Shown piece after piece: positions 1 through 10,200 of a DNA stretch of 64,000 nt. Position 1 is the first letter of the stretch. Every line of letters starts with the position of its first letter. The notes beneath the pieces are model-generated. The model worked only from the letters and a program-made list of their open reading frames with translations. It had not been told where the DNA came from and ran no database searches. Location: positions 4,534-68,533 of the forward strand of contig JBBROE010000006.1 in NCBI GenBank assembly GCA_038229695.1. Reading direction: 5' to 3'. A program made the position numbers and the translations under genes. This stretch comes from JACMLD01 sp038229695. GTDB lineage: Bacteria > Bacteroidota > Bacteroidia > Chitinophagales > Chitinophagaceae.

Positions 1-1472
1 TCGCCCAGTACATAATAGAAAAAACGCAGCGCCTTCATCGACTGTACCGGCGTATAGGGCAAAGAGGAGATAGCAGCCGTGGGTGCAATGACGCCCACGT
101 CATTGGTGGGTGAACTGGCCGTATAACCATTGGGAATGTCAGATGCGGTAAGGCCCCAGCAGGAATCGCTGTATCCATAATAATTTTTTGGATTGGCAAT
201 GCAATAACTGTAGTTGATGAGGGTATGATTTTTTGTTTGCGTGGCGTAGTTTGCATAGGCATCGGCCAGCCCATTTGGGTTGATGCCGAGAAATGAATAG
301 TGTTCAAAAAACAGGGGGCCGCCGGCCGCCGGACCTAGCGGAAGCGGATACCCGTAATAGCTGGTACCGTTTTTCATGCTTCCACCAGATGCCCATCCGA
401 GATCATACACCGTTTTAGGTACCGCATGGGTAGTGGAGGAAGCGCCGAGTACGTAGGTGATTAAGGCTTCATTCCAGCCTTTGACGGGCATGTTGATGGC
501 CCACAGGTTAACCGGGCTCCAGTGCCAGAAAAGCACATCCTGGTTATTTTGTCGGAACCAGTCCCACTCCACAGCGTTGTACAGGCTGTTGATATCGGCA
601 CGCAACGCCATTTCTACGGCATCGGCACCATTAAAAAATTGCCGGGCGGTGAGGAGGCCCTGCATGAGGTACGAGGTTTCCACCAGGTCTGCCCCATCGT
701 CTTTCTGGCTGAAGGGAATGACCGCCCCGGTGGTTCCGTTCAGCCAGTGCGGGAAGGCACCGTGAAATTTCTGCGCCGTGTTCTTTAAAAACGTGGTCAT
801 GGTTTGTATGCGGGTTAATCCTTGTTGCCGGGTGACGTAATTCCGGCTGATACCGGTTAAAATCGCCATGATCCCGAAGCCTGTTCCGCCGGAAGTTACG
901 GTTTCGCCGGAGCTGTTGCGCTCCCGCGCGAGACCGCTGACCGGGTGACCAAAATCCCAGAAATAGGTAAAGGTTTGCTGCTGTATTTTATCCAGCAGCG
1001 CATCATCGCTGATGAGCGGGAACTTGCGGGAGGTATCCAGCTGCGTGAGGAACTGCCGGCTTACCGGGGCAGACAGGCTTACATTCTGTGCCGATTTCAG
1101 GGTTGTACTGATGTTCAGTGCGAGTTTGGTGAGATAGGGTAACGGGCTGGCAGCCGATACCAGCACCACCGAGTCTCCATTGCTGAAAGTAGCCGTGAAG
1201 GGTACCGCTGTACCGGTAGCGATAGCGGAAAGTGACAGGGCTGCAGGTACCGCGCTGCGCATAACGGGGGTGGACAGCTGCACTTTAAATAGGGTGGTGA
1301 CCGGCACGCCGGTCTGGCCGTCAGCAAGTATAATACTCCCTGCATATATACCGGAGACGGTGAGGGGTGAAGAGGGGGTAACCGGTGGGGTGGTTGGATT
1401 GTCTTTTTTACCACAGGAAAAAACGCCGGTGGCCATCAGTACTATCGCTGCTATCGTTTTCAGTTTCATCAT
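1..1472 (-). CDS. Glucoamylase-family lipoprotein, 3' end beyond the left edge
   Basis: Reading back from the ATG at 1472 (a second ATG at 1469 is in frame) the frame stays open to base 1, about 490 codons. It begins with a lipoprotein signal ending VFSCGKKD, then an Ig-like N-terminal domain of about 140 residues, then a region typical of the Bacteroidota glycoamylase family (Pfam Glycoamylase): TYFWDFGHPVSGLARER, a glycine-rich TSGGTGFGIMAI stretch and later WDWFRQ and FWHWSP. Family members act on glucans outside the cell or at the outer membrane; the exact linkage cannot be read here. The start overlaps the stop of the FG-GAP gene by four bases (ATGA), so translation is probably coupled. 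The end of the protein is not in the window. The family call is fairly firm, the substrate unknown. Confidence 0.85.
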   Translation of the reverse strand, partial: MMKLKTIAAIVLMATGVFSCGKKDNPTTPPVTPSSPLTVSGIYAGSIILADGQTGVPVTTLFKVQLSTPVMRSAVPAALSLSAIATGTAVPFTATFSNGDSVVLVSAASPLPYLTKLALNISTTLKSAQNVSLSAPVSRQFLTQLDTSRKFPLISDDALLDKIQQQTFTYFWDFGHPVSGLARERNSSGETVTSGGTGFGIMAILTGISRNYVTRQQGLTRIQTMTTFLKNTAQKFHGAFPHWLNGTTGAVIPFSQKDDGADLVETSYLMQGLLTARQFFNGADAVEMALRADINSLYNAVEWDWFRQNNQDVLFWHWSPVNLWAINMPVKGWNEALITYVLGASSTTHAVPKTVYDLGWASGGSMKNGTSYYGYPLPLGPAAGGPLFFEHYSFLGINPNGLADAYANYATQTKNHTLINYSYCIANPKNYYGYSDSCWGLTASDIPNGYTASSPTNDVGVIAPTAAISSLPYTPVQSMKALRFFYYVLG

Positions 1473-4400
1473 TGAGTTGCGGGGCTAAAGAAAGTTAAAG
1501 ATCCATTGTTGCGTGCCATTACGAGCCGCGAATTTTTTTTACCGGCATCGAGCCATTGCAGGTCGCGGACTTCGCCGGTAGCCGCAGGCAGTGTGCCGGC
1601 AGTAGTAAACACGCCGACTGCAGCATACCTGAAAATAGTGGGAAACAGCGCATCGTACCGGCCCTCATAAGGGATTACCCCATAAAAGTTGCCCGCTGCA
1701 ACCCAGCTGTTGCGCTGCGATGACGATGCAAAAGAAAATACCGGCGCCTCCTGGATTTCGCGGGGCAGATCACGGCGGACGAAATTTCCTTTCCCGTCAT
1801 TGAGAAAGGCGGAAGAAGCCAGCGTTTCGGCTTTCCATTCCCGGTAACCGGCAAACAGGTCGTAAAACATATACTGCACGGTCTGGCCGGCGACTTCATT
1901 ATAGGTGAGGTAGGCTTTTTTCAGGACGGGCAGCGCGCGTTCCAGTTCATCCTTGGCCAGGAAGGTATATTCTTTTCCCCCGATGGTATAGGTCATCACC
2001 TGTTCAATTGACCCGTTTTTATCAAAGTCCTTAACATATAATTTCAATGGTCCGTCCTTGCCGGCGGCCAGTTTTGAATTCAGTCCCCAGTTCCCGGCCA
2101 GCAGGTCAGGGTATCCATCGTTGTTGATGTCCGTAACAAAAAGCGTTTGCCAGAGACCGGTAGATCCGGTTACTGGTTGTGCAGTATATTTTCCATGGTG
2201 GTTGAAGTAAATGGTTACCGGGGCCCATTCGCCGGCGGTGACAAGATCGGGCCACCCGTCTTTGTTCACATCGGTGAATACGGCCGACGTAACCATTCCC
2301 GCCTGCTGCAGGTTGAGCATGGAAGCAGGAGCTTCGGTGAACTTTCCGTTGCCGTCGTTCAGCAGCAGGTAAGACGGCTGGGGTATACCGTAAGCGGCTG
2401 CCTGGGCAAAGCCGCCGATAAAAAGATCGAGGTCGCCATCCTTATCCACATCCGCTGCGGCAACGCAACTTTTGTTGCGAAGGAACGGCGGCAAGGCATC
2501 GGCCGGTGCGGCGTTGAGTCTTCCCCTGCCATCATTGAGGTAAAGCTCGTCGGCCAGGTTGCTGCTCCCATCCCCGAATTCATTGCCACCGCTGACCACG
2601 TACAAGTCGGGCCAGCCATCGTTGTTAGCGTCAAAGAAGAGCGCATCCACTTCTTCTTTCGCTGCTGCTGCGCGAAAAATGGCGGTATCGGCTGCTATAA
2701 ACCCGCCGCCGGCCTGCTGCAGCATCAGTGTTCCCGGCTGCCCTGACGCACCGCAGGCATAAAAATCTTCGAGCCCGTCTTTGTTTACGTCGGCGACCGC
2801 CAGCTTTGGTCCGCGCGTGCTTTCCATATGAGGCAATAGGTATTGCACATTGAAATCGACAAAATCGTTTTCGTGGTGCGACCAGTCCGCGCCTTTGGGA
2901 GCAGGGATGGGTTGCAATTCCAGCGGGTGCGCGGGAAAGAAGGCAGGATAGGAAAAGCTGTCGATGGCATTCTCCTGGTTGACTGTGACAGCGCCGGCGG
3001 CAACCTGCCTGAGCAACTGGTAGCGTTGGTTGGGCCACACGATAAGAAGGCTGTCTGCTGCATGCAAACTGTCCAGCCCAAAATGGAGCCGCGCTTCAGA
3101 GGCCGACTGGAAGCCACGCGTCAGCATAAGTTGCTGGTATTGCAGCTTACCGCCTGAAAAGAGATAGGCTTTTGCCCCGATACCATTACGGTTCATGCCA
3201 GCGCCTTTTAAGGTTAGCGTAAGTGCATTATTGTTTGCGGGTGCCGTGTTTTTTAGGATGACGGCTGGTGCGCCGAGGCAATTGATGATGAGGTCCAGTT
3301 TGCCATCGTTATTTAAATCCGCATAGGCCGCGCCGTTATAATATCCTTTCATCGAGCCCGTTCCCCAGTCATTGCTGACGTCTTCGAATTTCGTTTGTCC
3401 GGTGCCCCGGAACAGGAAGGGATGCGAGGCCCCATCCGGCATTTTGTCCAGGGTCTGGGCATCGTACTCGTCGGAGCCATTGCGGTTGATTTTTGCCGCC
3501 AGGCTGGAGACGAACCGGATATAGTCCAGGTCTACCGGGCGTTTTACGATGCCGCTGGAAATGAACAGGTCCTTGTTGCCATCGTTGTCGAAATCGGCGA
3601 AAAGCGGGCACCAGCTCCAGTCGGTAGCAGATACGCCTGCCATCAGGGCCACGTCACTGAAACTGCTGCCGTTGTTGGTCTGCAGGCAATTCCGGGAAAA
3701 CTGGTTTTGGAAGCCATTGTGCAGTATTTTGTATTTGTAGATATCGAAGTTCTCGTCGCTGCCATAGGTCTTTACGGTCTTTTCATCCGCGGGCAGCATG
3801 TCTACAGTGACGATATCCGGCTGGCCATCGTTGTTGTAATCGGCGATGTCGTTGCCCATGCTGAAACGGGAGTAATGCCCGAAGTGTTGGGCCCCGCTTT
3901 CGGTGAACGTGCCATTGCCGTTATTGATGTAGTAGTAATCGTTTTCGTGGAAGTCGTTTCCCACATATATATCGTCCCAGCCATCGTTGTTGAGGTCTGC
4001 CACGGAGATGCCCAGCCCGTACCCGAGGCTGCTTTGGTAGATGCCGGCGGCTGCGGATACGTCCGTGAATTTGCCTGTCGTGGCAATGTCGTTCCGGTAC
4101 AACCGGCTGGCGGCATTCGGATCGAATTTTCTGCGGTTTATGGTATCCGTTATGTTTTCGTTGGGGTGATGGCTTTGGTTGAGCACGAAGCAATCGAGGT
4201 CGCCGTCATGATCGTAATCAAAAAAAATGGCCTGGGAGCCATAGGCAGCGAGTGCGAGCCCAAATTTTTCCGCACTTTCTGTAAAGGTACCATTGCCGTT
4301 GTTGAGATACAGTTCATTTCTGCCCTGCAGGCCATGTTCGCCCTGTACCGCGCAAACATAGATATCGAGGAAGCCGTCCCCGTTGATGTCCGCCATGGTG

Positions 4401-4747
4401 ACGCCGGTGGACCAGTCAGCATTCCCGGCAACGCCGGCCTTTTCGGTGATGTCTTCAAATTTAAAATCGCCTTTGTTGAGGTAAAGCCGGTTGCCGCCTT
4501 TGTGGTTGGCAGTGAAATAGAGATCGGTAAGGCCGTCGTTGTTGATGTCGCCGGCGGCTACCCCCCCGCCGTTGTAATAATATAAGTAGTATAGAATGCC
4601 GAATGCCTTGTGTTGTTCGGGGTTATTGATGAAACTGACGCCGGAGGAGGTAGGGCTGACTGCAGTAAAAAGCGCCGTATGCTGACGGCATGACAGTAGT
4701 ACCGACAGAAGCAGTAAGAGAAAACCGGTTGACTGTATACGGCGCAT
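1469..4747 (-). CDS. CRTAC1-type FG-GAP/VCBS repeat lipoprotein with ASPIC/UnbV domain
   Basis: A 1092-residue surface or periplasmic protein. It starts with a lipoprotein signal (LLLLLSVLLSC), then many FG-GAP/VCBS blade repeats carrying the calcium-loop pattern DxNxDGxxD (for example ADINNDGLTDLYF), which should fold as one or two beta-propellers. Around residues 520-590 lies an ASPIC/UnbV-like segment (NGIGAKAYLFSGGKLQYQQL), and a second block of FG-GAP repeats follows. Proteins of this kind often sit next to SusC/SusD genes in Chitinophagaceae and are assumed to bind glycans or proteins; no catalytic role is evident. It lies between the LamG gene and the glucoamylase gene on the same strand. 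A terminator-like hairpin sits just before its start, so its expression may be lower than that of susC/susD. Confidence 0.9.
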   Translation of the reverse strand: MRRIQSTGFLLLLLSVLLSCRQHTALFTAVSPTSSGVSFINNPEQHKAFGILYYLYYYNGGGVAAGDINNDGLTDLYFTANHKGGNRLYLNKGDFKFEDITEKAGVAGNADWSTGVTMADINGDGFLDIYVCAVQGEHGLQGRNELYLNNGNGTFTESAEKFGLALAAYGSQAIFFDYDHDGDLDCFVLNQSHHPNENITDTINRRKFDPNAASRLYRNDIATTGKFTDVSAAAGIYQSSLGYGLGISVADLNNDGWDDIYVGNDFHENDYYYINNGNGTFTESGAQHFGHYSRFSMGNDIADYNNDGQPDIVTVDMLPADEKTVKTYGSDENFDIYKYKILHNGFQNQFSRNCLQTNNGSSFSDVALMAGVSATDWSWCPLFADFDNDGNKDLFISSGIVKRPVDLDYIRFVSSLAAKINRNGSDEYDAQTLDKMPDGASHPFLFRGTGQTKFEDVSNDWGTGSMKGYYNGAAYADLNNDGKLDLIINCLGAPAVILKNTAPANNNALTLTLKGAGMNRNGIGAKAYLFSGGKLQYQQLMLTRGFQSASEARLHFGLDSLHAADSLLIVWPNQRYQLLRQVAAGAVTVNQENAIDSFSYPAFFPAHPLELQPIPAPKGADWSHHENDFVDFNVQYLLPHMESTRGPKLAVADVNKDGLEDFYACGASGQPGTLMLQQAGGGFIAADTAIFRAAAAKEEVDALFFDANNDGWPDLYVVSGGNEFGDGSSNLADELYLNDGRGRLNAAPADALPPFLRNKSCVAAADVDKDGDLDLFIGGFAQAAAYGIPQPSYLLLNDGNGKFTEAPASMLNLQQAGMVTSAVFTDVNKDGWPDLVTAGEWAPVTIYFNHHGKYTAQPVTGSTGLWQTLFVTDINNDGYPDLLAGNWGLNSKLAAGKDGPLKLYVKDFDKNGSIEQVMTYTIGGKEYTFLAKDELERALPVLKKAYLTYNEVAGQTVQYMFYDLFAGYREWKAETLASSAFLNDGKGNFVRRDLPREIQEAPVFSFASSSQRNSWVAAGNFYGVIPYEGRYDALFPTIFRYAAVGVFTTAGTLPAATGEVRDLQWLDAGKKNSRLVMARNNGSLTFFSPATQ

Positions 4748-4763
4748 GGCAACAAATTAAAGC

Positions 4764-4791
4764 AAAAAAAGGGCTGCATGGTTGCAGCCCT
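4764..4791 (-). terminator. Intra-locus terminator or attenuator hairpin
   Basis: On the minus strand a 9-bp stem (AGGGCTGCA, 4-base loop) is followed by a run of seven T. It lies after the LamG stop at 4815 and only about 17 bp before the FG-GAP gene start at 4747. There is no room for a promoter between hairpin and start codon, so it probably works as a partial terminator inside the operon. Confidence 0.75.
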
Positions 4792-4814
4792 CGCTAACGG
4801 AAAGGTAAATTTAA

Positions 4815-5651
4815 TTATTTCTTGCCGGCATACAGGGCGGCCATATCAGCTGCGGACAGTGCCGTTCCATAAAGGCGTACCTGGTCCATCATCCCGGGGA
4901 AGCCAGCCATCCAGGTGTTGTTGGAATATTTATCGACCACACCTGCCGCTTCCTGGAAGCCGCCGAGTACCACCTGTGAAGAATTTTCAAACGCGATGTT
5001 CTGGCCCGTCTTCTGGTCGAATTGTACCCCATCCCGGTACACGGTGCCGGTCTGCGTGGGCTTGTCGTATGTAAAACCGACCTGGTGCCATTGGCCATCG
5101 TACATATGCGGCCAGGCACGGCTGAAGTTATAGTTGGCAAAATTCCAGTCGTCACCATTGCCCGGGGCATTGAAATGTATTTTCAGGTCCATGGAATCAG
5201 AAGGACTTTTCGCGTTGTTATCCGCGTAAAAAGTGGCATTGCCCCAGAAGTTTTTGGAGTTGGCAAAGGCCAGAACGCCTACTGCATGGTTATTGTCTTT
5301 TTGGGCCATGGTAATTTTAATCCAGAATGAAATGGTGAAGCTGGTAGCGCTGCCAAAGTCGTTGGCAGAAGGAAACGCCACGTACCCATTTTTGGAGCCA
5401 TCAAACTGAACCGCTTTTCCCTGCACGCCGCCGTCTGCATAGGAGACATTATTGTCGACCCCAAAGTTAGCGCGGATACTGTCCACTGCTTTTCCATCGA
5501 GCGCAGCGTAAAATTTCAATGGTCCGCCTGGCGGATTCGTGTCTTTAGGATAGTCGCCCAGCGTGGGGTGGTTTACTTTCTGGCAGGCATTCAGTGCCAG
5601 CGCCACCAGGAAAAGGCCCACTGCACGGCTTGTCATTTTACTTGTTTGCAT
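4815..5651 (-). CDS. LamG-like (concanavalin A-like) lipoprotein
   Basis: A 278-residue lipoprotein: signal MTSRAVGLFLVALALNAC with the lipobox cysteine near residue 23, a short proline-rich linker, then a laminin-G/concanavalin A-like beta-sandwich from about residue 45 to the end. Visible family features are GKAVQFDGSKNGYVAFP, FTISFWIKI, the GQWHQVGFTYD strand, a VYRDGVQFD hairpin and FPGMMDQVRLYGTALS near the C terminus. Such domains bind sugars or act as adhesion modules; no catalytic residues can be named. It follows susD by 37 bp in the same direction, the place usually held by a surface glycan-binding protein, so I infer a glycan-binding role at the cell surface. Confidence 0.85.
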   Translation of the reverse strand: MQTSKMTSRAVGLFLVALALNACQKVNHPTLGDYPKDTNPPGGPLKFYAALDGKAVDSIRANFGVDNNVSYADGGVQGKAVQFDGSKNGYVAFPSANDFGSATSFTISFWIKITMAQKDNNHAVGVLAFANSKNFWGNATFYADNNAKSPSDSMDLKIHFNAPGNGDDWNFANYNFSRAWPHMYDGQWHQVGFTYDKPTQTGTVYRDGVQFDQKTGQNIAFENSSQVVLGGFQEAAGVVDKYSNNTWMAGFPGMMDQVRLYGTALSAADMAALYAGKK

Positions 5652-5688
5652 AATTTTTTCTTTAGGTTTTAATCACTTTAATGCTCGA

Positions 5689-7260
5689 CTACCATTCGGG
5701 ATTTTGTTTAAGCACCCCGCCACTCAGGTCGATTGCTTTCTGTGGGATGGGATAGAAACGGGCTTTGTTGGTATAGCCCAGCGGTCCGAGGACCGAAACG
5801 GCGTCGCCCCATCTTACGAGGTCAAAAAACCGCACGCCTTCCATAGCAAATTCCCAATGGCGTTCATTCTTAATCGCCGTACGCATGGCCGCCTGGGTAG
5901 TATACGGGATATACGGTAATATGGTTCTGGTTTGGGCCAGCCCGCCACTGGCTCTTTTCCGGATCAATTCCAGGTTGGCCGCTGCGGTGGCGCCATCGCC
6001 CATTTCATTGGACGCTTCCGCCAGCATCAAAATAATATCTGCATATCGCAGGATGCGGTGGTTGATCCATCTGGCAGCGCCGCTGTTGTTGATATAGCCG
6101 GTGAAGGAGCGCATCGCGGGGTCGTTGCCGATATACAATTTCTTGTTCCAGTATTTCCGATCGAGTGTTCCGAAGGCCGGTAACACGGCGCCGTATCCAC
6201 CGGTCGCTGCGCCACCATCGTCCTGGCCGGAATATAAAATAGTGGAAGCCTTCCGGGGGTCGGTATTATCCCAGGCGTCGACCAGCTGCTGGGTGGGTGT
6301 ATTCCAACCCCAGCCGAGGTTCCAGACGTTGCTGGCACCGCCCTGGCGCACCTGCTGGCTCGTTCCGAAATCGGATCCAAATTCAACCGCCCCATTATTC
6401 GCTGCGTTGGCTCCGTCATACGCCTGCATTTCAAAAATTGACTCCGCACTATTTTTTCCCGCACCATTGAGGCCATCTTTCCATACATCCACGAATTTCG
6501 GCAGGAGTGAATACTTACCCGAAGCAATAACCTGGTTACAAAGCCCCACCACTCTCGACCAGTTCTGCCGGAAAAGATAAGTCTGGGCCCAGAGCGTATT
6601 AGCTGCACCACTGGTTAATCTTCCCGTGTAGCCGTTCCCGTAAGAAGAGGCATTAACCGGCAGGTTGGCAGCGGCAATAGTAAGGTCCGCGTCGATTTGC
6701 GCATAGACATCAGCCGCCGGGGATTTGGCTTTGATGCCATCAGCCGGCTTGAGAATTTTCTGAATTAACAGGGGTACATCGCCATAGGTGCGCACCAGGT
6801 TAAAATAAGCGTAGGCACGGAAGAAATGGGCTTCGCCTACGTTCCGGAGAGAGGCCGCATCAGACACTTTTAATGAATCGGCGTCGTAGAGCTCATTATT
6901 CGCCAGGTTGATCATGGTATAATGATCATTCCAGTACGTGTTCGGCGCCCAGTCGTCCTTTGAATAATTGTACGTATCGAACTCTGCCACCACCTCATTG
7001 CCATCAGAAGCACTGCTGCCTTTTTCGGCATCATCGTCCCGGATGCTGTGAAAGTCTATCCACGGCAGGAGAGAAAACCCCGCATAGGTGCGGAGGGTAA
7101 CATAAAGGTTTAAACTCTGCGCCTCCACCTTACCCTGGTTGAGATCTTCCAGCGTTGCCGTTAGCGGCTTGCGGTCCAGGAATTTTTTACAACCGATAAA
7201 GCTGAGGACGACCGGCAGCGTGATGAGCAGTCCCCAAAATAAATGCTTGTATTTTTTCAT
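5689..7260 (-). CDS. SusD/RagB family outer-membrane nutrient-binding lipoprotein
   Basis: A 523-residue SusD-like lipoprotein with signal ending LSFIGCKKFLDRKP, the classic start of this family. The TPR-rich core follows (AHFFRAYAYFNLVRTYGDVPL around residues 145-165), and the C-terminal half carries RILRYADIILMLAEASNE and NERHWEFAMEGVRFFDLVRWG, both family hallmarks. SusD proteins sit on the outer leaflet as a lid on the SusC transporter and capture oligosaccharides. Only 19 bp separate susC from this gene, so the two are co-transcribed. The ligand is not deducible from sequence alone; the LamG and glucoamylase neighbours suggest a glucan-type polymer. Confidence 0.96.
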   Translation of the reverse strand: MKKYKHLFWGLLITLPVVLSFIGCKKFLDRKPLTATLEDLNQGKVEAQSLNLYVTLRTYAGFSLLPWIDFHSIRDDDAEKGSSASDGNEVVAEFDTYNYSKDDWAPNTYWNDHYTMINLANNELYDADSLKVSDAASLRNVGEAHFFRAYAYFNLVRTYGDVPLLIQKILKPADGIKAKSPAADVYAQIDADLTIAAANLPVNASSYGNGYTGRLTSGAANTLWAQTYLFRQNWSRVVGLCNQVIASGKYSLLPKFVDVWKDGLNGAGKNSAESIFEMQAYDGANAANNGAVEFGSDFGTSQQVRQGGASNVWNLGWGWNTPTQQLVDAWDNTDPRKASTILYSGQDDGGAATGGYGAVLPAFGTLDRKYWNKKLYIGNDPAMRSFTGYINNSGAARWINHRILRYADIILMLAEASNEMGDGATAAANLELIRKRASGGLAQTRTILPYIPYTTQAAMRTAIKNERHWEFAMEGVRFFDLVRWGDAVSVLGPLGYTNKARFYPIPQKAIDLSGGVLKQNPEW

Positions 7261-7279
7261 ATCCTAAAGATTAAAAATT

Positions 7280-10200
7280 TTAAAATGTTATGTTCAGTCC
7301 GCCGGTCAAAACAAGCGGAATCGCGTTGCCTGCGTTATCATATCCAAATGCTGTAGCGTCTCCGCCAAATTCCGGGGAATAACCGGAATTGTGTTTCCAG
7401 GTTTTCAGATTCTGGACGTTTACGTAAAGCCGCAGGTTTTTAATTTTTGCGCCCGAGATCAGCCGTTGGCCAAAGTTGTAGCCCAGCTGCACATTCCGGA
7501 TTCGTACATAACTGCCGTCTTCTATACTATACGTTGAACCGAGGAAATTGATGCGGTCTGCCTGGTTGATGATGGGAACCCAGTTAGAGGTGCCTGGTCC
7601 GTGCCAGCGGTTGATCTTATCCGCTGCATAATTGGTACGCTGGAAAGGGGACTCCAGGGCACCCCAGTTGCGGAATACCTGGTTGCCGTACACGCCGCCG
7701 ATATCAATGCTCAGGTTAAAACCTTTGTAGTTGGCCGATACGCTTCCGCCATAGCTAAACTTCGGTGTTGGGTTACCAATTTTCGTACGGTCATTGGCGT
7801 CGATGATACCATCGCCGTTGATATCCTTGTATTTGATGTCACCGGGACCGTAAGCGCCAAGGGAAGACTGAACAGGAGATTTCAGCACATCAGCATAAGA
7901 CTGGAAGATGCCGGCCTCTACAAATCCGTAAAAATAACCGATGGGATAACCCGCCTGCGTGCGGCTTTCTGCGGCGCCATTGTTCTGGAAATTACGGGAC
8001 AATACGCCGGTGGGCAGGTCACTGCTGAGGCTAAGCACTTTGTTGTTCAGGAAGGTGATGTTACCCCCGAAATCCAGCGAGAAGTCTTTGGTGACAGCCT
8101 GGTTCCAGGATGCCGTAAATTCTTCACCCCAGTTGCGGATGCTGCCGCCATTGATTAGCTCATCTTTCAGGCCGATAGACGCACGGCTTACATAAGTGAG
8201 CAGGTTATTGGTGGTCTTGTTGAAGTAATTGGCTTCAAAATGAAGGCGGCGGCTGAATGCACTCAGCTCAACACCCACTTCGCGGGCCGATACCGTTTCC
8301 CATTTCAGGTTGGGGTTTTCGATGTATTGCTGGGAAGCTGCGTTGTGCACATCAGTTCCAAAAACGGCTACCGCACCATTGCCGGTATTCAGCAGGGGGT
8401 AGGCTGGGTAATTGATGGGTGTTCCGTCCAGCTGAGAGGCAGTCTGGTTGCCGAGCACACCTATTGATCCTTTTAGTTTAAGGAAATCGAAGAGGTGCTG
8501 GTTGTCCATGAAGCTTTCACGGGTCAGTTCCCAGGCGCCACCAATGGCCCAGAACTGCTGGTGCTGGTTACCCAGTGGCAGGCGGGAGGAGGCGTCATCA
8601 CGATAAGAACCGTTGAGGTAATATTTATTTTTATAATTGTACAGCACGCGACCGAGGTAAGAGACGGTTGAGTACTCGCTCTGGCTGGAACTGGCTGAGG
8701 CGGTTGACAAATCAGAGAATCCGTTGTTGATGTACCAGAAACGGCTGTCGTTCGGAATGGGTTGCCCGGTAGTGCCAGGGCGGGAAGTAGCGCCCCGGTT
8801 GAAGTTGCCAAAATAGTAAGTGGTAAAACCTGCGGTCGCGGTGAAATGATGATCCCCGAAATTTTTCTTGTAGTTCAGGATGTAGTCCTGTTGAAATTTC
8901 CGGTATGAATCATCTTCCTCGCCCACTTTGGTGGACTGGCTGGCCAGGTAGGTGGTGTTGTCTACCGGGTTATAGGCATAATACAGCGGGGTATAGCTGC
9001 GGCCGTTTACCGTACTCATATCTGCATACCAGGTTGACCTGAAATTAAAATTTTTAAGGAAATCCACTTCAGCGTAAACGCTTCCCACGGTGCGATTTTC
9101 AAAGTTCTTTGTTTTGTTATATTCATTTTCCAGTTGCACCAGCGGGTTAACCACACCAGAGTTCTGCAGATCTACGTTTAAGCCGGAATAAAGGTTCTGG
9201 CTGATGGTATCAGAGCCGTAGGGATTCTTCACCCGGAAAGGCTTTGTACCGGCAGAAATCATGGGAACCACCTTGCGGGCGGCGTCCAGTACGCCACCTG
9301 CATCATAGGGGGCTTTGGTGCGGCTTGCGTTGAGATTAACCCCGATTTTGAAAGCTTTGCTAACCTTGAACTCATCGCTCAGGGAAAGCAGGAGCTTATC
9401 CTGTTCCTGGTGGCGGATAATACCCTGGTCCGTAATATAGCCGACGCTGAAATTGAACTTGTTTTTCTCAGTGCTTCCCGAGATATTCAGCGAGTTGTTG
9501 CTGTAAAGCCCGGTGCGGGTAACGGCATCGATCCAATCCGTATTGGCGTTGAGGCCGGTATAATCATACGGCGCAGTAATGCCGCCGTTTGCCCTTTCTT
9601 CCGCAAATAATGTTTTGAACTGGTCAGCGTTCGCCAGTTTGATTTTGTCCACCAGCTTTTTCATCCCGAAGGTGGTGCTGAAATTGATAATGGTTTGTCC
9701 GATCCTTGCTTTCTTGGTGGTGATGGCGATAACGCCGGTGGCCCCTTTAACCCCGAATATGGCGAGGGAGGAAGGATCTTTGAGAATTTCAATAGACTCG
9801 ATATCGTTGGGATTGAGGTAATCGATGTTGTCATTGAAAATGCCATCGACAACATACAGCGGGTGTACATTACCGATACTTACTGTACCGCGGATGCGGA
9901 TATCCGGCGCCTGGCCGGGTGTACCATTATTGACTACCGAAAGGCCGGCCACTTTGCTCTGCAGCGAGGCAATGGGGTTGGGGTTCGGCTTATCGGCCAC
10001 TTCCTTACCCAGCACTTTGGTGATGGAGCCAGTCAGGTCGCGCTTATTGGCAGTACCGTATCCGATGACAACCACTTCATCCATTTTTGCATTGGACGCG
10101 GTGAGGCTGATGTTGATGCTGGTGCGGCCCCTTACGGCCACTTCCTGGTCGGCATATCCCACGTAGGAAATAACCAGTACAGCATTATCGGGTACCGTGA

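Noticed and set aside
3395..4585. A 396-codon plus-strand frame opposite the FG-GAP lipoprotein gene
   Set aside because: It is an antisense reflection of the repeated DxNxDGxxD coding strand, low in complexity (Val/Ile/Gly-rich), with no signal or domain, while the minus-strand protein is a clear family member.
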